In this document: piece by piece, positions 1 through 8,383 of the stretch
Layout of the letters: every line of letters begins with the position of its first letter
How positions within the stretch are numbered: the stretch's first letter is position 1
Program-made: the position numbers and the translations under genes
Assembly (NCBI RefSeq): GCF_000024345.1
Contig: NC_013729.1
Location: 744,001-808,000 of the forward strand
Reading direction: 5' to 3'
Length of the DNA stretch: 64,000 nt
DNA from: Kribbella flavida DSM 17836
GTDB lineage: Bacteria; Actinomycetota; Actinomycetes; Propionibacteriales; Kribbellaceae
Notes under the pieces: generated by a model
What the model was told of the DNA's origin: nothing
The model's database searches: none
Seen by the model: the letters and a program-made list of their open reading frames with translations, nothing else

Positions 1-151
1 CCCGGCCGGGCTCGACCCGGTGGCCACGGCGGCCGCCGTCGCGGCCGTGCTGCAGGGCGGGTACGTGCTGGCGCGGGCAGCCGGCGAGGACGACCCGTTC
101 GAGCTGGCCGTGCAAGGACTCGTCCACCTGCTCGAGGGAGTTTCCGCATGA
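1..151 (+). CDS. TetR-family regulator, C-terminal fragment (cut by window edge)
   Basis: An open frame entering from the left edge (first full codon at base 2) encodes 49 residues ending LAVQGLVHLLEGVSA. The helical tail with VLQGGYVLARA resembles the C-terminal ligand-binding/dimer helix of TetR repressors of the LmrA/YxaF type; that is family recall, and the DNA-binding part is not in the window. Its TGA (149-151) overlaps the ATG of the following oxidoreductase, so the two are translationally coupled and the regulator probably controls that gene. Very little of the protein is visible, so the family call is tentative. Confidence 0.55.
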   Translation, partial: PAGLDPVATAAAVAAVLQGGYVLARAAGEDDPFELAVQGLVHLLEGVSA

Positions 152-1011
152 GGATCGGCGCCGTCTTCCCCCAGCTCGAGATCGGCAGCGACCCGGCCGT
201 GATCCGGGCCTGGGCCGAGACGGTCGAGCAGGCCGGCTACCGGCACGTGCTCGCCTACGACCACGTGCTCGGCGCGAGTCCCGAGCACCGGCCCGGCTGG
301 ACCGGCTACACGGACAAGTCCTTGTTCCACGAGGTTTTTGTGCTCTTCGGCTACCTGGCCGCGATCACCACCGAGCTCGAACTGGTCACCGGCGTGGTGA
401 TCCTGCCGCAGCGGCAGACCGCGCTGGTCGCCAAGCAGGCCGCCGAGATCGACGTACTCAGCGGTGGCCGGCTCCGGCTCGGCGTCGGCATCGGCTGGAA
501 CCCCGTCGAGTACGACGCCCTCGGCGTCCCCTTCAAGCAGCGCGGCGCCCGTCTGGAGGAGCAGGTCGACCTGCTCCGCAAGCTCTGGGCCGACCCGGTG
601 ATCTCCTACGACGGCACGTTCCACCAGGTCGAGCAGGCCGGGCTCAACCCGTTGCCCGGCCGGCGGATTCCGATCTGGTTCGGCGGCACGGCAGAGGCGG
701 TACTGCGGCGTACCGGGCAGATCGGCGACGGCTGGATGCCGCAGAGCCGGCCCGATGACGAAGCCCGTGCGCAGGTCGAGCGGGTCCGCCAGTACGCCGC
801 CGAGGCCGGCCGTGACCCGTCGGAGATCGGCTTCGAGGCGCGGCTCAGCCTCGGCCAGGTCCCGGAGCGGGAGTGGGCCGGCTTCGCCGGGAGCTGGCGC
901 GAGCTCGGCGCGACCCACCTGTGCGTCAATACGATGGGCCTGGGTCTGAAGTCCCCGGCCGACCACGCCGCCGTACTGCGCGACGTCCTGCCCGCGCTGC
1001 AGGACCGCTGA
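148..1011 (+). CDS. LLM-class (probably F420-dependent) oxidoreductase
   Basis: This 287-residue protein begins MRIGAVFPQLEIG and has the bacterial luciferase-like TIM-barrel pattern: an early AGYRHVLAYDHVL strand-loop, LVTGVVILPQR near residue 90, and SGGRLRLGVGIGWNPVEY near residue 110, which is the classic phosphate/cofactor loop of the family. A second segment, PIWFGGTAEAVLRR (about 175-190), matches the later flavin/F420 site. Length and motifs fit the Rv2161c-like TIGR03619 group. Substrate unknown. The ATG overlaps the TGA of the upstream TetR-type gene, and GAGGGAG lies eight bases before the start, supporting this start and co-transcription. Confidence 0.82.
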   Translation: MRIGAVFPQLEIGSDPAVIRAWAETVEQAGYRHVLAYDHVLGASPEHRPGWTGYTDKSLFHEVFVLFGYLAAITTELELVTGVVILPQRQTALVAKQAAEIDVLSGGRLRLGVGIGWNPVEYDALGVPFKQRGARLEEQVDLLRKLWADPVISYDGTFHQVEQAGLNPLPGRRIPIWFGGTAEAVLRRTGQIGDGWMPQSRPDDEARAQVERVRQYAAEAGRDPSEIGFEARLSLGQVPEREWAGFAGSWRELGATHLCVNTMGLGLKSPADHAAVLRDVLPALQDR

Positions 1012-1047
1012 CCCACCGATACGTCCGCCCGACCAGGAGGAGCAGCA

Positions 1048-2619
1048 GTGGCAGTCGAGGTCACCGGACCGATGCACGAGCGGTACGACGAGATCCTCAG
1101 CGCTCAGGCGCTCGACCTGATCGGCCTGCTGCACCGCGAGCTGAACCCGCGCCGGCGGGAGCTGCTCGACCGCCGCCGGGCCCGCGTCGAGCAGATCGCC
1201 GCCGGTGGCACGCTCGGCTTCCTGCCCGAGACGGCCGCGGTTCGCGAGGACCCCGACTGGCGGGTCGCGCCGCCCGCGCCGGGGCTGGTCGACCGCCGGG
1301 TCGAGATCACCGGCCCGACCGACCGCAAGATGACCGTGAACGCGCTGAACTCCGGTGCCAAGGTGTGGCTCGCCGACCAGGAGGACGCGAACACCCCGCG
1401 GTGGGAGAACGTGATCGGCGGCCAGCTCAACCTGCTCGACGCGGTCACCCGCAAGATCGACTTCACCAGCGAGGCGGGCAAGTCGTACGCGCTACGGCCG
1501 GACGAGGAGCTGGCCACCATCGTGGTTCGCCCGCGCGGCCTGCACCTGCCGGAGAAGCACCTGCTGGTCGACGGCGAGCGGACGTCCGGTGCGCTGGTCG
1601 ACTTCGCGCTCTACCTGAGCGCGTGCGGGCAGCTGCAGCTCGACCGCGGCCAGGGCCCGTACTTCTACCTGCCGAAGCTGGAGTCGCACCTGGAGGCCCG
1701 GCTCTGGAACGACGCGTTCCTGCTCGCGCAGGACCGGCTCGGCATCCCGCGCGGCACGATCCGGGCGACGGTGCTGATCGAGACGTTCCCGGCGGCGTTC
1801 GAGATGGAGGAGATCCTCTACGAGCTGCGCGAGCACTCCGCCGGCCTGAACGCGGGCCGCTGGGACTTCATGTTCAGCGTGATCAAGACCTACCGGACCC
1901 GCGGCCGCGACTTCCAGCTGCCGGACCGGAACTCGGTGACGATGACCGTGCCGTTCATGCGGGCCTACACCGAGCTGCTGGTCCGGACCTGCCACCGGCG
2001 CGGCGCGCACGCGATCGGCGGGATGGCGGCGTTCATCCCGAGCAAGGACCCGGTGGTCAACGAGCAGGCGTTCGCCAAGGTCGAGGCGGACAAGCGGCGC
2101 GAGGCCGGCGACGGGTTCGACGGCTCCTGGGTGGCGCACCCCGGCATGGTCGAGACCTGTCGCGCGGTCTTCGACGAGGTGCTCGGCGACCGGCCGAACC
2201 AGCTCGACCGCCTGCGCGAGGACGTCAGCGTCACCGCCGACCAGTTGCTCGACGTCGCCGCGACCCCCGGCGAGGTGACCGAGGCCGGGCTGCGCAACAA
2301 CGTCAGCGTGGCGATCCAGTACCTCGCCGCCTGGCTGCGCGGTACCGGCGCGGTCGGCATCTTCAACCTGATGGAGGACGCCGCCACCGCCGAGATCTCG
2401 CGCTCCCAGATCTGGCAGTGGCGCCGCAACGGCGTCGTGCTGGACACCGGCGCGGTGGTGACCACTGAGCTGGTCACCACCATCGCCGACGAGGAGATCG
2501 CCGAGCTCACCGACGACCCCACGGCGTACGCCGACGCCCGCCAGACCTTCCTCGCCGTCGCCACCGCCGACGACTACGTCGACTTCCTCACCCTGCCCGC
2601 CTACGAACGGATGCCGTAG
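1048..2619 (+). CDS. aceB: Malate synthase A
   Basis: Condenses glyoxylate with acetyl-CoA to malate, the second step of the glyoxylate bypass, in the cytosol. The 523-residue product has the usual length of malate synthase A. The family signature is seen as REHSAGLNAGRWDFMFS (about 272-288), preceded by the catalytic-region IRATVLIETFPAAFEMEEIL, with the C-terminal NLMEDAATAEISRSQIWQW carrying the general-base Asp of the family. The GTG start at 1048 follows an AGGAGGAG Shine-Dalgarno at 1035-1042. No isocitrate lyase gene is adjacent, so its partner must lie elsewhere. It ends ten bases before the convergent protease gene. Confidence 0.95.
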   Translation: MAVEVTGPMHERYDEILSAQALDLIGLLHRELNPRRRELLDRRRARVEQIAAGGTLGFLPETAAVREDPDWRVAPPAPGLVDRRVEITGPTDRKMTVNALNSGAKVWLADQEDANTPRWENVIGGQLNLLDAVTRKIDFTSEAGKSYALRPDEELATIVVRPRGLHLPEKHLLVDGERTSGALVDFALYLSACGQLQLDRGQGPYFYLPKLESHLEARLWNDAFLLAQDRLGIPRGTIRATVLIETFPAAFEMEEILYELREHSAGLNAGRWDFMFSVIKTYRTRGRDFQLPDRNSVTMTVPFMRAYTELLVRTCHRRGAHAIGGMAAFIPSKDPVVNEQAFAKVEADKRREAGDGFDGSWVAHPGMVETCRAVFDEVLGDRPNQLDRLREDVSVTADQLLDVAATPGEVTEAGLRNNVSVAIQYLAAWLRGTGAVGIFNLMEDAATAEISRSQIWQWRRNGVVLDTGAVVTTELVTTIADEEIAELTDDPTAYADARQTFLAVATADDYVDFLTLPAYERMP

Positions 2620-2629
2620 CCGGGGCGGC

Positions 2630-3442
2630 TCAGCGCTTGATCTCGGCCTGGAGCGTCCTGGCGGCGGAGGCGATCTCGGCGTAGACGCCGGGGTAGCCGG
2701 GTTCGGCGCAGCCCCTGCCCCAGGAGACCGTGCCGAGCAGGCGGCCGTTGAGCACCAAGGGGCCTCCGGAGTCGCCCTGACAGGCGTCCCGGCCGCCGTC
2801 GAGGTAGCCGGCGCAGATGTTGGTGCTCGCCGCGTAGCCGCCGGTGGCGTACCCCTTGTTGGCCAGGCAGGCGGCGTCGCCGAGCACGGGCACGCGCAAC
2901 TTGTGGAAGGTGTCGGAGGGACCGGTGTCCTGGGTCTCGCCCCAGCCGTAGACGGTCGGTACGACGCCGCGGCGGTCGGCCTTCGGGTTGGTCTCGAGCC
3001 GGATCAGCGGTACGCCGGTGATCGGCCGGGCCAGGGTGAGCACGGCGAAGTCGTTGCGCCGGTGCTGGGTGTTGTACCCGGGGTGGATCCAGACCCTGCT
3101 CACCGCCGCCACGCGGCCTCCGTCCATCGCGAGGTCGGACCGGCCCTGCACGACGGCGAACGACGAGGGCGGCTCGGTCATGCAGTGCGCGGCGGTGATC
3201 ACCTTGTTCGGCCGGACGAGGGCGCCGCCGCACACCTGCGTGCTCGGCTGGAAGGACGTGATGAGCGCGACCGCCCACGGCGCCTCCGAGGTCGCGGCCA
3301 GGGTGCCGCCCACGATCAGGCTGCGGTCGGCGGTCTGCCGACCGGACTGGTGGTCGTCGGCGGGACGCTGGGTGGCGGCTGTCGCCGCGCCCGAGACACC
3401 GAGGACCAGGACGGCGGCGATCGCCGCGGCTCGCTTCATCAT
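2630..3442 (-). CDS. Secreted trypsin-like serine protease (S1 family)
   Basis: The 270-residue preproprotein has a signal peptide (about residues 1-22, MKRAAAIAAVLVLGVSGAA core), a short propeptide, and a mature N-terminus IVGG at 43-46. The catalytic triad is H86 in TAAHC, D131 in NDFAVL and S225 in GDSGGP. D219, six residues before the Ser, is the S1-pocket Asp that gives Arg/Lys specificity in trypsins. Six Cys could form the usual disulphides. Two adjacent ATG codons (3442 and 3439) are possible starts. No Shine-Dalgarno is present: the bases before the start read TATCTT-CCTCCC-ATG, which suggests a leaderless transcript. Confidence 0.93.
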   Translation of the reverse strand: MMKRAAAIAAVLVLGVSGAATAATQRPADDHQSGRQTADRSLIVGGTLAATSEAPWAVALITSFQPSTQVCGGALVRPNKVITAAHCMTEPPSSFAVVQGRSDLAMDGGRVAAVSRVWIHPGYNTQHRRNDFAVLTLARPITGVPLIRLETNPKADRRGVVPTVYGWGETQDTGPSDTFHKLRVPVLGDAACLANKGYATGGYAASTNICAGYLDGGRDACQGDSGGPLVLNGRLLGTVSWGRGCAEPGYPGVYAEIASAARTLQAEIKR

Positions 3443-3448
3443 GGGAGG

Positions 3449-3454
3449 AAGATA
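3449..3454 (-). promoter_or_regulatory. Candidate -10 box of a leaderless protease transcript
   Basis: On the minus strand TATCTT is followed by six bases and then the ATG at 3442. A TAnnnT box 6-7 bases before the initiation codon is the standard signature of leaderless mRNAs in actinobacteria, and the region has TCCTCCC rather than a purine-rich Shine-Dalgarno. No good -35 element was found. Confidence 0.45.
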
Positions 3455-3490
3455 CTCTGTGTGCCCGGATGATTGCTTTAGGCGACCGAT

Positions 3491-4465
3491 TCAGCTTGCG
3501 ACCTGTCGCCCTTGCTCCGCGCCCCAGGTGGTCAGCAGATGCCCGGCGAAGAGGTTGTCGAGCGCGAGGCAGCAGCCGGCGCCGAACAGGATGTCGGCCA
3601 CCGCGTCCGGGCGCTCCTGCGCGTAGCTTCCGCACAGGTCGTGGGCCGCGATCTGCTCGTGCACGGCGTCGGCCTCGACGTGTTCGGTGAAGTAGCGGGC
3701 CTGCTCCTCGGAAGCACCGAGCCGCACCGCGCCCGTGGCGTACCGGCGGTTGGGCAGGGTGGACGTCATCTCCAGCGCTGCCAGGTGACCGAGCAGCGCA
3801 CCCGTCCAGCGGCTGTGCAGGGCGAACAGCGACATCGCGTTGGACAGCGCCAGCGTCACTGCGGGCACCACCGGGACGTAGTGGCCGTACGTGTCGTCCA
3901 ACCCGAGCCAGCGCATCGTCGTCCGGAAGAGCTCGGCGTGCATGCGCTCGGGCCGGCCTCCGCCGTACTCGTCGGCCTGGACCTCCACCAGCGCGGCCTT
4001 GGTGGCTCCGTCCAGCCGGGGGATGCCGTAGCTGTGCGGATCGGCCTCCTTCAGCTGGTAGACCGACCGGTTCAGTACGAACTCGCGGAACTGATCGAGA
4101 TCGGCGTGCCGGTGCAGGTACGCCGCCAGCTGGGGCCCGTCGTCCGCGTCGACCAGCCGGCGCAGCTGGACCGCGACAGGGTCGGTCGTCGGCTCCGGGC
4201 GATGAAGGGTCCGCAGCCACTCGGTGAACGGCTGTTCCAAGGCGGCCCGGAAGGCCAGCAGCTCCGGGTCCCACTCGGCGTCCGGCGCGGCCTCGTCGAA
4301 GCCCCGGTAGTACAACTCGTAGCAACACCACAGCGCGAGCTGGAAGTCGTCGTCCGAGCCCAGCCCGTGAGTCTGGGCCGGCACCTGCGGAGCCGGACCG
4401 CTCCGGCCGCGCAGGTGGTCGATCACCCAACCGCTCAACGGTCCCCGTGGAGGTGGCAGCTGCAT
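3491..4465 (-). CDS. Iron-containing redox enzyme family protein (haem-oxygenase-like fold)
   Basis: This is a 324-residue, mostly helical protein. Helices with VEVQADEYGGGRPERMH (E, E and H as possible ligands) and YFTEHVEADAVHEQIAAHD (E, H, D, H spaced as in di-iron HDO enzymes) match the iron-containing redox enzyme / haem-oxygenase-like di-iron oxidase superfamily. The exact reaction cannot be read from sequence. The start is placed at the ATG at 4465 because AAGGAG lies six bases upstream; an in-frame ATG ten codons earlier lacks one. It is divergent, 67 bases apart, from the CDGSH Fe-S gene, a neighbour it is often found with in actinobacteria (from memory), so the small Fe-S protein may supply electrons or iron-sulphur chemistry. 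Confidence 0.75.
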   Translation of the reverse strand: MQLPPPRGPLSGWVIDHLRGRSGPAPQVPAQTHGLGSDDDFQLALWCCYELYYRGFDEAAPDAEWDPELLAFRAALEQPFTEWLRTLHRPEPTTDPVAVQLRRLVDADDGPQLAAYLHRHADLDQFREFVLNRSVYQLKEADPHSYGIPRLDGATKAALVEVQADEYGGGRPERMHAELFRTTMRWLGLDDTYGHYVPVVPAVTLALSNAMSLFALHSRWTGALLGHLAALEMTSTLPNRRYATGAVRLGASEEQARYFTEHVEADAVHEQIAAHDLCGSYAQERPDAVADILFGAGCCLALDNLFAGHLLTTWGAEQGRQVAS

Positions 4466-4532
4466 CTGATGCTCCTTTTCGGCCTTCGGCCGCACCGGTA
4501 CCCGGACTCATGCGGGCGGGTACCGGTCGGTC

Positions 4533-4739
4533 ATGAGTGAATCCGAGACGGTGATCCGGGCCTACCCCGACGGCCCGCTGCTGGTTCGCGGCGACGTCGA
4601 GCTGCAGGACGAGGACGGCCGTACCATCACCCCGGAGCGCGGCACGATCGCGCTGTGTCGGTGCGGCCGGTCGGCTCTCAAGCCGCTCTGCGACGGGAGC
4701 CATGCACTGGCCAGACGCGGACCGCGTCCAGGCCGCTGA
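4533..4739 (+). CDS. CDGSH-type iron-sulphur protein
   Basis: A 68-residue protein with the complete 2Fe-2S-binding motif CRCGRSALKPLCDGSH near its C-terminus (three Cys and one His ligand, as in mitoNEET-type CDGSH proteins), preceded by a small beta-rich N-terminal part (PDGPLLVRGDVEL). Small cytosolic CDGSH proteins act in electron or cluster transfer. It sits head to head with the haem-oxygenase-like iron enzyme gene, sharing a 67-base regulatory gap. There is no strong Shine-Dalgarno before the ATG. Confidence 0.9.
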   Translation: MSESETVIRAYPDGPLLVRGDVELQDEDGRTITPERGTIALCRCGRSALKPLCDGSHALARRGPRPGR

Positions 4740-4799
4740 GGCACAATGGAGCTCTAGCCGGCCAGTGGGGGGCTCGGCGCTTTCTCAGGGAGTGACCGA

Positions 4800-5558
4800 A
4801 TGGAATCTGTTTCGCTGGACACGGAGCGCCCCGAGCCTCCGAAGCTGCAGCAGGTCGCGGACGCGATGGCCGAGGTGACGGCCGCGCTGCAGTCGCCCAG
4901 CGATCTCGACGAGACACTGGCCGTGATCACCCGCAGCGCCGCCGAGACCGTGCCCGGCGTGCTGGAGGCCAGCATCTCGCTGACCCACAAGGACGGCCGG
5001 ATCGAGACGCTCGCGCCGACCGGCCAGCTCGCCGTCCACGCCGACGAGCTGCAGTACGAGCTGCACGAGGGGCCGTGCCTGGACGCGGCGCTGGGCGAGC
5101 CGATGGTCCTGGTCGGGGACCTGGCGACGGACGCCCGCTGGCCGGTGTTCGGCCCGAAGGCGGCCGCCACTCTCGGCCTGGGCGCCCACCTGGCGTTCCA
5201 GTTCAAGGCCGAGCCGCACGCCCGCGGCGCGCTCAACCTGTACTGCGGTGAGCCGTACAGCCTCGACGACGACTCGGTGCACCTGGCCAGCCTGTTCGCC
5301 GGGCAGGTGGCCGTCGCGATGGGCTGGGCCAAGGAGGGCGACACGATGAGCGAGGCACTGGCCACCCGGAACGTGATCGGCCAGGCGGTCGGCATCGTGA
5401 TGGAGCGCTACACGGTGGACGCCGATCGCGCCTTCGGGTACCTGGTCCGTCTGTCCCAGACCAGCAACACCAAGCTCCGCGAGGTCGCGGCGTCCCTGGT
5501 CGAGGCGGCCAACGAGAGGTCGCAGGCCGGCCGGAACGGCAGTCTTAGCAAGGGCTGA
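4800..5558 (+). CDS. GAF and ANTAR domain transcription antitermination regulator
   Basis: The 252-residue protein has a GAF sensor (about residues 30-175; ELHEGPCLDAALGEP is the typical GAF core of this family) followed by an ANTAR RNA-binding domain (about 185-240: ALATRNVIGQAVGIVMERY then AFGYLVRLSQTSNTKLREVA). ANTAR proteins bind paired hexaloop hairpins in leader RNAs and prevent termination; GAF-ANTAR fusions respond to small-molecule or stress signals. AGGGAG is positioned before the ATG. It is single-gene and its RNA targets cannot be identified here. Confidence 0.9.
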   Translation: MESVSLDTERPEPPKLQQVADAMAEVTAALQSPSDLDETLAVITRSAAETVPGVLEASISLTHKDGRIETLAPTGQLAVHADELQYELHEGPCLDAALGEPMVLVGDLATDARWPVFGPKAAATLGLGAHLAFQFKAEPHARGALNLYCGEPYSLDDDSVHLASLFAGQVAVAMGWAKEGDTMSEALATRNVIGQAVGIVMERYTVDADRAFGYLVRLSQTSNTKLREVAASLVEAANERSQAGRNGSLSKG

Positions 5559-5651
5559 CCGCAGGATCTGTCCGGCGGCCGGGACGCCGGGAAAGCGCGC
5601 TCCGGCGTGCCGGGGGTGTGGAGGCGCGCCCAGGCGGGAACGGGAACGTGC

Positions 5652-6620
5652 ATGACTGTCTATGGTTTCCATGCCTCGCACGAACAGGTCCCGCCCGCCG
5701 ACCTGCTGCAAGCGGTGGTGCGGGCCGAACAGGCCGGCTTCACCGCGGCGATGTGCTCGGACCACTTCAGCCCGTGGAGCGCACGGCAAGGTCAGTCCGG
5801 CTTCGCCTGGTCCTGGCTCGGCGCCGCACTGCAGGCCACCGATCTCAGCTTCGGGGTGGTCAACGCCCCCGGCCAGCGCTACCACCCGGCGATCATCGCG
5901 CAGGCCATCGGCACGCTCGGATCGATGTACCCCGGCCGGTTCTGGGCCGCGCTCGGGACCGGGGAGGCCAGCAACGAGCACATCACCGGTGCCGCGTGGC
6001 CACGCAAGGAGCTGCGCACCGAACGGCTCGCCCAGTCGGTCGACGTGATCCGCCGCCTGCTGCAGGGCGAAGAGGTCAGCCACGACGGACTGGTCACGGT
6101 GGACCGGGCCAAGGTCTGGACCCGGCCCGACGAACCACCCGCGCTGCTCGGCGCCGCGGTGTCGGAGCAGACGGCGAAGTGGTGCGCCGGCTGGGCCGAC
6201 GGGCTGATCACGGTCAACGCCGACGCCGACACCCTGCGCCGACTGATCGCGGTGTACAAGGAGGCGGGTGGCCGCGGCAAGGTCTGCCTGCAGGTGCACC
6301 TGAGCTACGCCGCCGACGAGGACAAGGCGCTGGCGCTGGCACACGACCAGTGGCGCTCGAACGTTTTCCCGCCGCCGTTGTGCTGGGACGTCGACACCGC
6401 CGAGTCCTTCGACCTGGCCGCCGAGCAGGTCCCCGCCGAGGCGATGCACAAGACCGTCCGGATCTCCTCCGACCCGGGCCGGCACGCGGAGTGGCTGAAC
6501 GAGTACGCCGCTCTCGGCTTCGACGCGATCTACCTGCACCACGTCGGCCAGGAGCAGACCGAGTGGATCGACGTGTTCGGCACGAAGGTCCTGCCCCAGC
6601 TGGAGGTGACCCGCCCGTGA
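5652..6620 (+). CDS. LLM-class flavin oxidoreductase, TIGR03885-like
   Basis: This 322-residue luciferase-like protein starts MTVYGFHASHEQVPPADLL. Visible landmarks are the early CSDHFSPWSARQGQSGF loop, FWAALGTGEASNEHI (the GxGE phosphate loop), and a C-terminal GFDAIYLHHVGQEQTEWI. From family recall it matches the 'probable non-F420 flavinoid oxidoreductase' TIGR03885, which characteristically sits directly before an amylase-family gene, exactly as here. An upstream in-frame ATG at 5607 exists, but the ATG at 5652 gives the conserved N-terminus. The TGA overlaps the GTG of the GH13 gene, and its own last codons contain that gene's Shine-Dalgarno. Substrate unknown. Confidence 0.8.
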   Translation: MTVYGFHASHEQVPPADLLQAVVRAEQAGFTAAMCSDHFSPWSARQGQSGFAWSWLGAALQATDLSFGVVNAPGQRYHPAIIAQAIGTLGSMYPGRFWAALGTGEASNEHITGAAWPRKELRTERLAQSVDVIRRLLQGEEVSHDGLVTVDRAKVWTRPDEPPALLGAAVSEQTAKWCAGWADGLITVNADADTLRRLIAVYKEAGGRGKVCLQVHLSYAADEDKALALAHDQWRSNVFPPPLCWDVDTAESFDLAAEQVPAEAMHKTVRISSDPGRHAEWLNEYAALGFDAIYLHHVGQEQTEWIDVFGTKVLPQLEVTRP

Positions 6621-8290
6621 GACTGACTCGAACCGCTGACGTCTGGTGGAAGAACGCCGTCGTCTACTGCCTGGACATCGAGACCTTCTTCGACACCGAC
6701 GGGGACGGCCGCGGGGACATCCGTGGGCTGTCCCAGCGCATCGACCACCTGGCCGACCTCGGCGTCACCTGCCTGTGGCTGATGCCGTTCTACCCGACGC
6801 CGGACCGCGACGACGGCTACGACATCACCGACTTCTACGGCGTGGACTCCCGCCTCGGCACGCACGGCGACCTGGTCGAGCTGATCACGCTGGCCAAGGA
6901 CCGCGGGATGCGGGTCATCGCCGACCTGGTCGTCAACCACACGTCCGACCAGCACCCGTGGTTCCAGAGTGCCCGGGCGTCCCGCGAGTCGCCGTACCGC
7001 GACTGGTACGTCTGGCGGGACGAGCCGCCGGAGAACGCGAAGGAGGGCGTCGTCTTCCCCGACCAGGAGGACAGCCTGTGGCAGTACGACGAGCAGGCCG
7101 GGCAGTACTACCTGCACCAGTTCTACAAGCACCAGCCGGACCTGGACATCGCGAACCCGGAGGTCCGCGACGAGATCATCCGGGTGATCGGCTTCTGGCT
7201 GCAGCTGGGCATCTCCGGGTTCCGGGTGGACGCGGTGCCGTTCCTGCTGGACACCGGGGGCGCGACGGACGCCGCCAACCTGCCGGACCCGCACGACTAC
7301 CTGCGGGACCTGCGCGCGTTCCTCAGCCGGCGCAGCGGTGAGGCGGTGCTGCTCGGCGAGGTCAACCTGCCGTACAAGGAGACCCGTCAGTTCTTCGGTG
7401 ACGAGGACGGCGACGAGCTGACGATGTGCTTCGACTTCATCGGCATGCAGAAGATGTACCTCGCGCTGGCCCGGCAGGACCCGGCCGAACTGGTCGCGGC
7501 GCTGCGGGAGCGGCCGGCGCCGCCGGAGGAAGGGCAGTGGGGCACGTTCGTGCGCAACCACGACGAGCTGACGCTGGACAAGCTCAGCGACGCGGAGCGC
7601 AACGAGGTGTTCGCCGCCTTCGGCCCGGACGAGAACATGCAGCTCTACGGGCGTGGCCTGCGCCGGCGGCTGCCGCCGATGCTCGGCAACGACCTGCGCC
7701 GGCTGAAGATGGTGTACAGCCTGCTCTTCTCATTGCCGGGCACGCCGGTGCTGTTCTACGGCGAGGAGATCGGCATGGGCGAGAACCTGGCGGCGGAGGG
7801 ACGCAACGCCGTACGGACGCCGATGCAGTGGACCGACGGGCCGACCGGTGGCTTCTCGACCGCGGACCCGGCCGACCTGGCCGGGCCGGTGGTCGAGGGC
7901 GAGCTGTCCCCGGAGCACGTCAACGTCGCGGCGCAGCGGCGTGACCCGGACTCCCTGCTGAACTGGATCAAGTTGCTGATCCAGCGCTACCGGGAGACGC
8001 CGGAGCTGTCCTGGGGCGACAGCACGATCCTGGAGCACGAGTCGCCGTCGGTGTTCGCGCACCGCACGGACTGCGAGGGCGGGACCGTCGTCACCGTGCA
8101 CAACTTCGCCGACGAGCCGGCAACCGTCACGCTCGCGGTGGCCGGCAGCGGCGTCGGCGTCCGGGCGGTGGACCTGCTGCAGTCGAACGCGGCCGAGATC
8201 GCCGAGGACGGCACGGTCCAGCTGGAGCTGGAGCCGTACGGCTGCCGCTGGTTCCGCATCGTGCGCCCCGGCGACCGCTACATCCTCTGA
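6617..8290 (+). CDS. GH13 alpha-amylase / trehalose-synthase-like enzyme
   Basis: A 557-residue cytosolic GH13 enzyme with no signal peptide. Family regions in order: DGDGRGDIRGLSQRIDHL near the N-terminus; ADLVVNHTSDQHPWF (region I); GFRVDAVPF with the nucleophile Asp; LLGEVN with the acid/base Glu; and FVRNHDE with the transition-state Asp. The pattern resembles trehalose synthase, glucosidase and sucrose-phosphorylase-type GH13 members, so an isomerase or glucosyl-transfer role is possible; I cannot fix it. The GTG at 6617 overlaps the previous TGA and has GGAGGTGA at 6602-6609. It is not linked to the treYZ operon 29 kb away. Confidence 0.85.
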   Translation: MRLTRTADVWWKNAVVYCLDIETFFDTDGDGRGDIRGLSQRIDHLADLGVTCLWLMPFYPTPDRDDGYDITDFYGVDSRLGTHGDLVELITLAKDRGMRVIADLVVNHTSDQHPWFQSARASRESPYRDWYVWRDEPPENAKEGVVFPDQEDSLWQYDEQAGQYYLHQFYKHQPDLDIANPEVRDEIIRVIGFWLQLGISGFRVDAVPFLLDTGGATDAANLPDPHDYLRDLRAFLSRRSGEAVLLGEVNLPYKETRQFFGDEDGDELTMCFDFIGMQKMYLALARQDPAELVAALRERPAPPEEGQWGTFVRNHDELTLDKLSDAERNEVFAAFGPDENMQLYGRGLRRRLPPMLGNDLRRLKMVYSLLFSLPGTPVLFYGEEIGMGENLAAEGRNAVRTPMQWTDGPTGGFSTADPADLAGPVVEGELSPEHVNVAAQRRDPDSLLNWIKLLIQRYRETPELSWGDSTILEHESPSVFAHRTDCEGGTVVTVHNFADEPATVTLAVAGSGVGVRAVDLLQSNAAEIAEDGTVQLELEPYGCRWFRIVRPGDRYIL

Positions 8291-8366
8291 GGGGTTAACC
8301 CCCGATGTGCAGGGTTGGCCCACCGAATTCCGGTGGGCCAACCCTGCGTTCGAGGGGTGACCCCTC
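8291..8366. terminator. Nested palindromes forming a bidirectional terminator
   Basis: Between two convergent genes lie a perfect 12-base palindrome (8291-8302), a perfect 17-bp stem with a 5-base loop (arms 8309-8325 and 8331-8347), and an imperfect 15-base palindrome (about 8352-8366). The central hairpin is strong enough to terminate transcription from both sides. There is no T-run, as is common in high-GC actinobacteria. Confidence 0.75.
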
Positions 8367-8383
8367 AAACGGCCGAGGCCGGG

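Noticed and set aside
5618-6616. N-terminal extension of the GH13 enzyme frame
   Set aside because: It is the shadow of the LLM oxidoreductase; the GTG at 6617 with GGAGGTGA is the true start.
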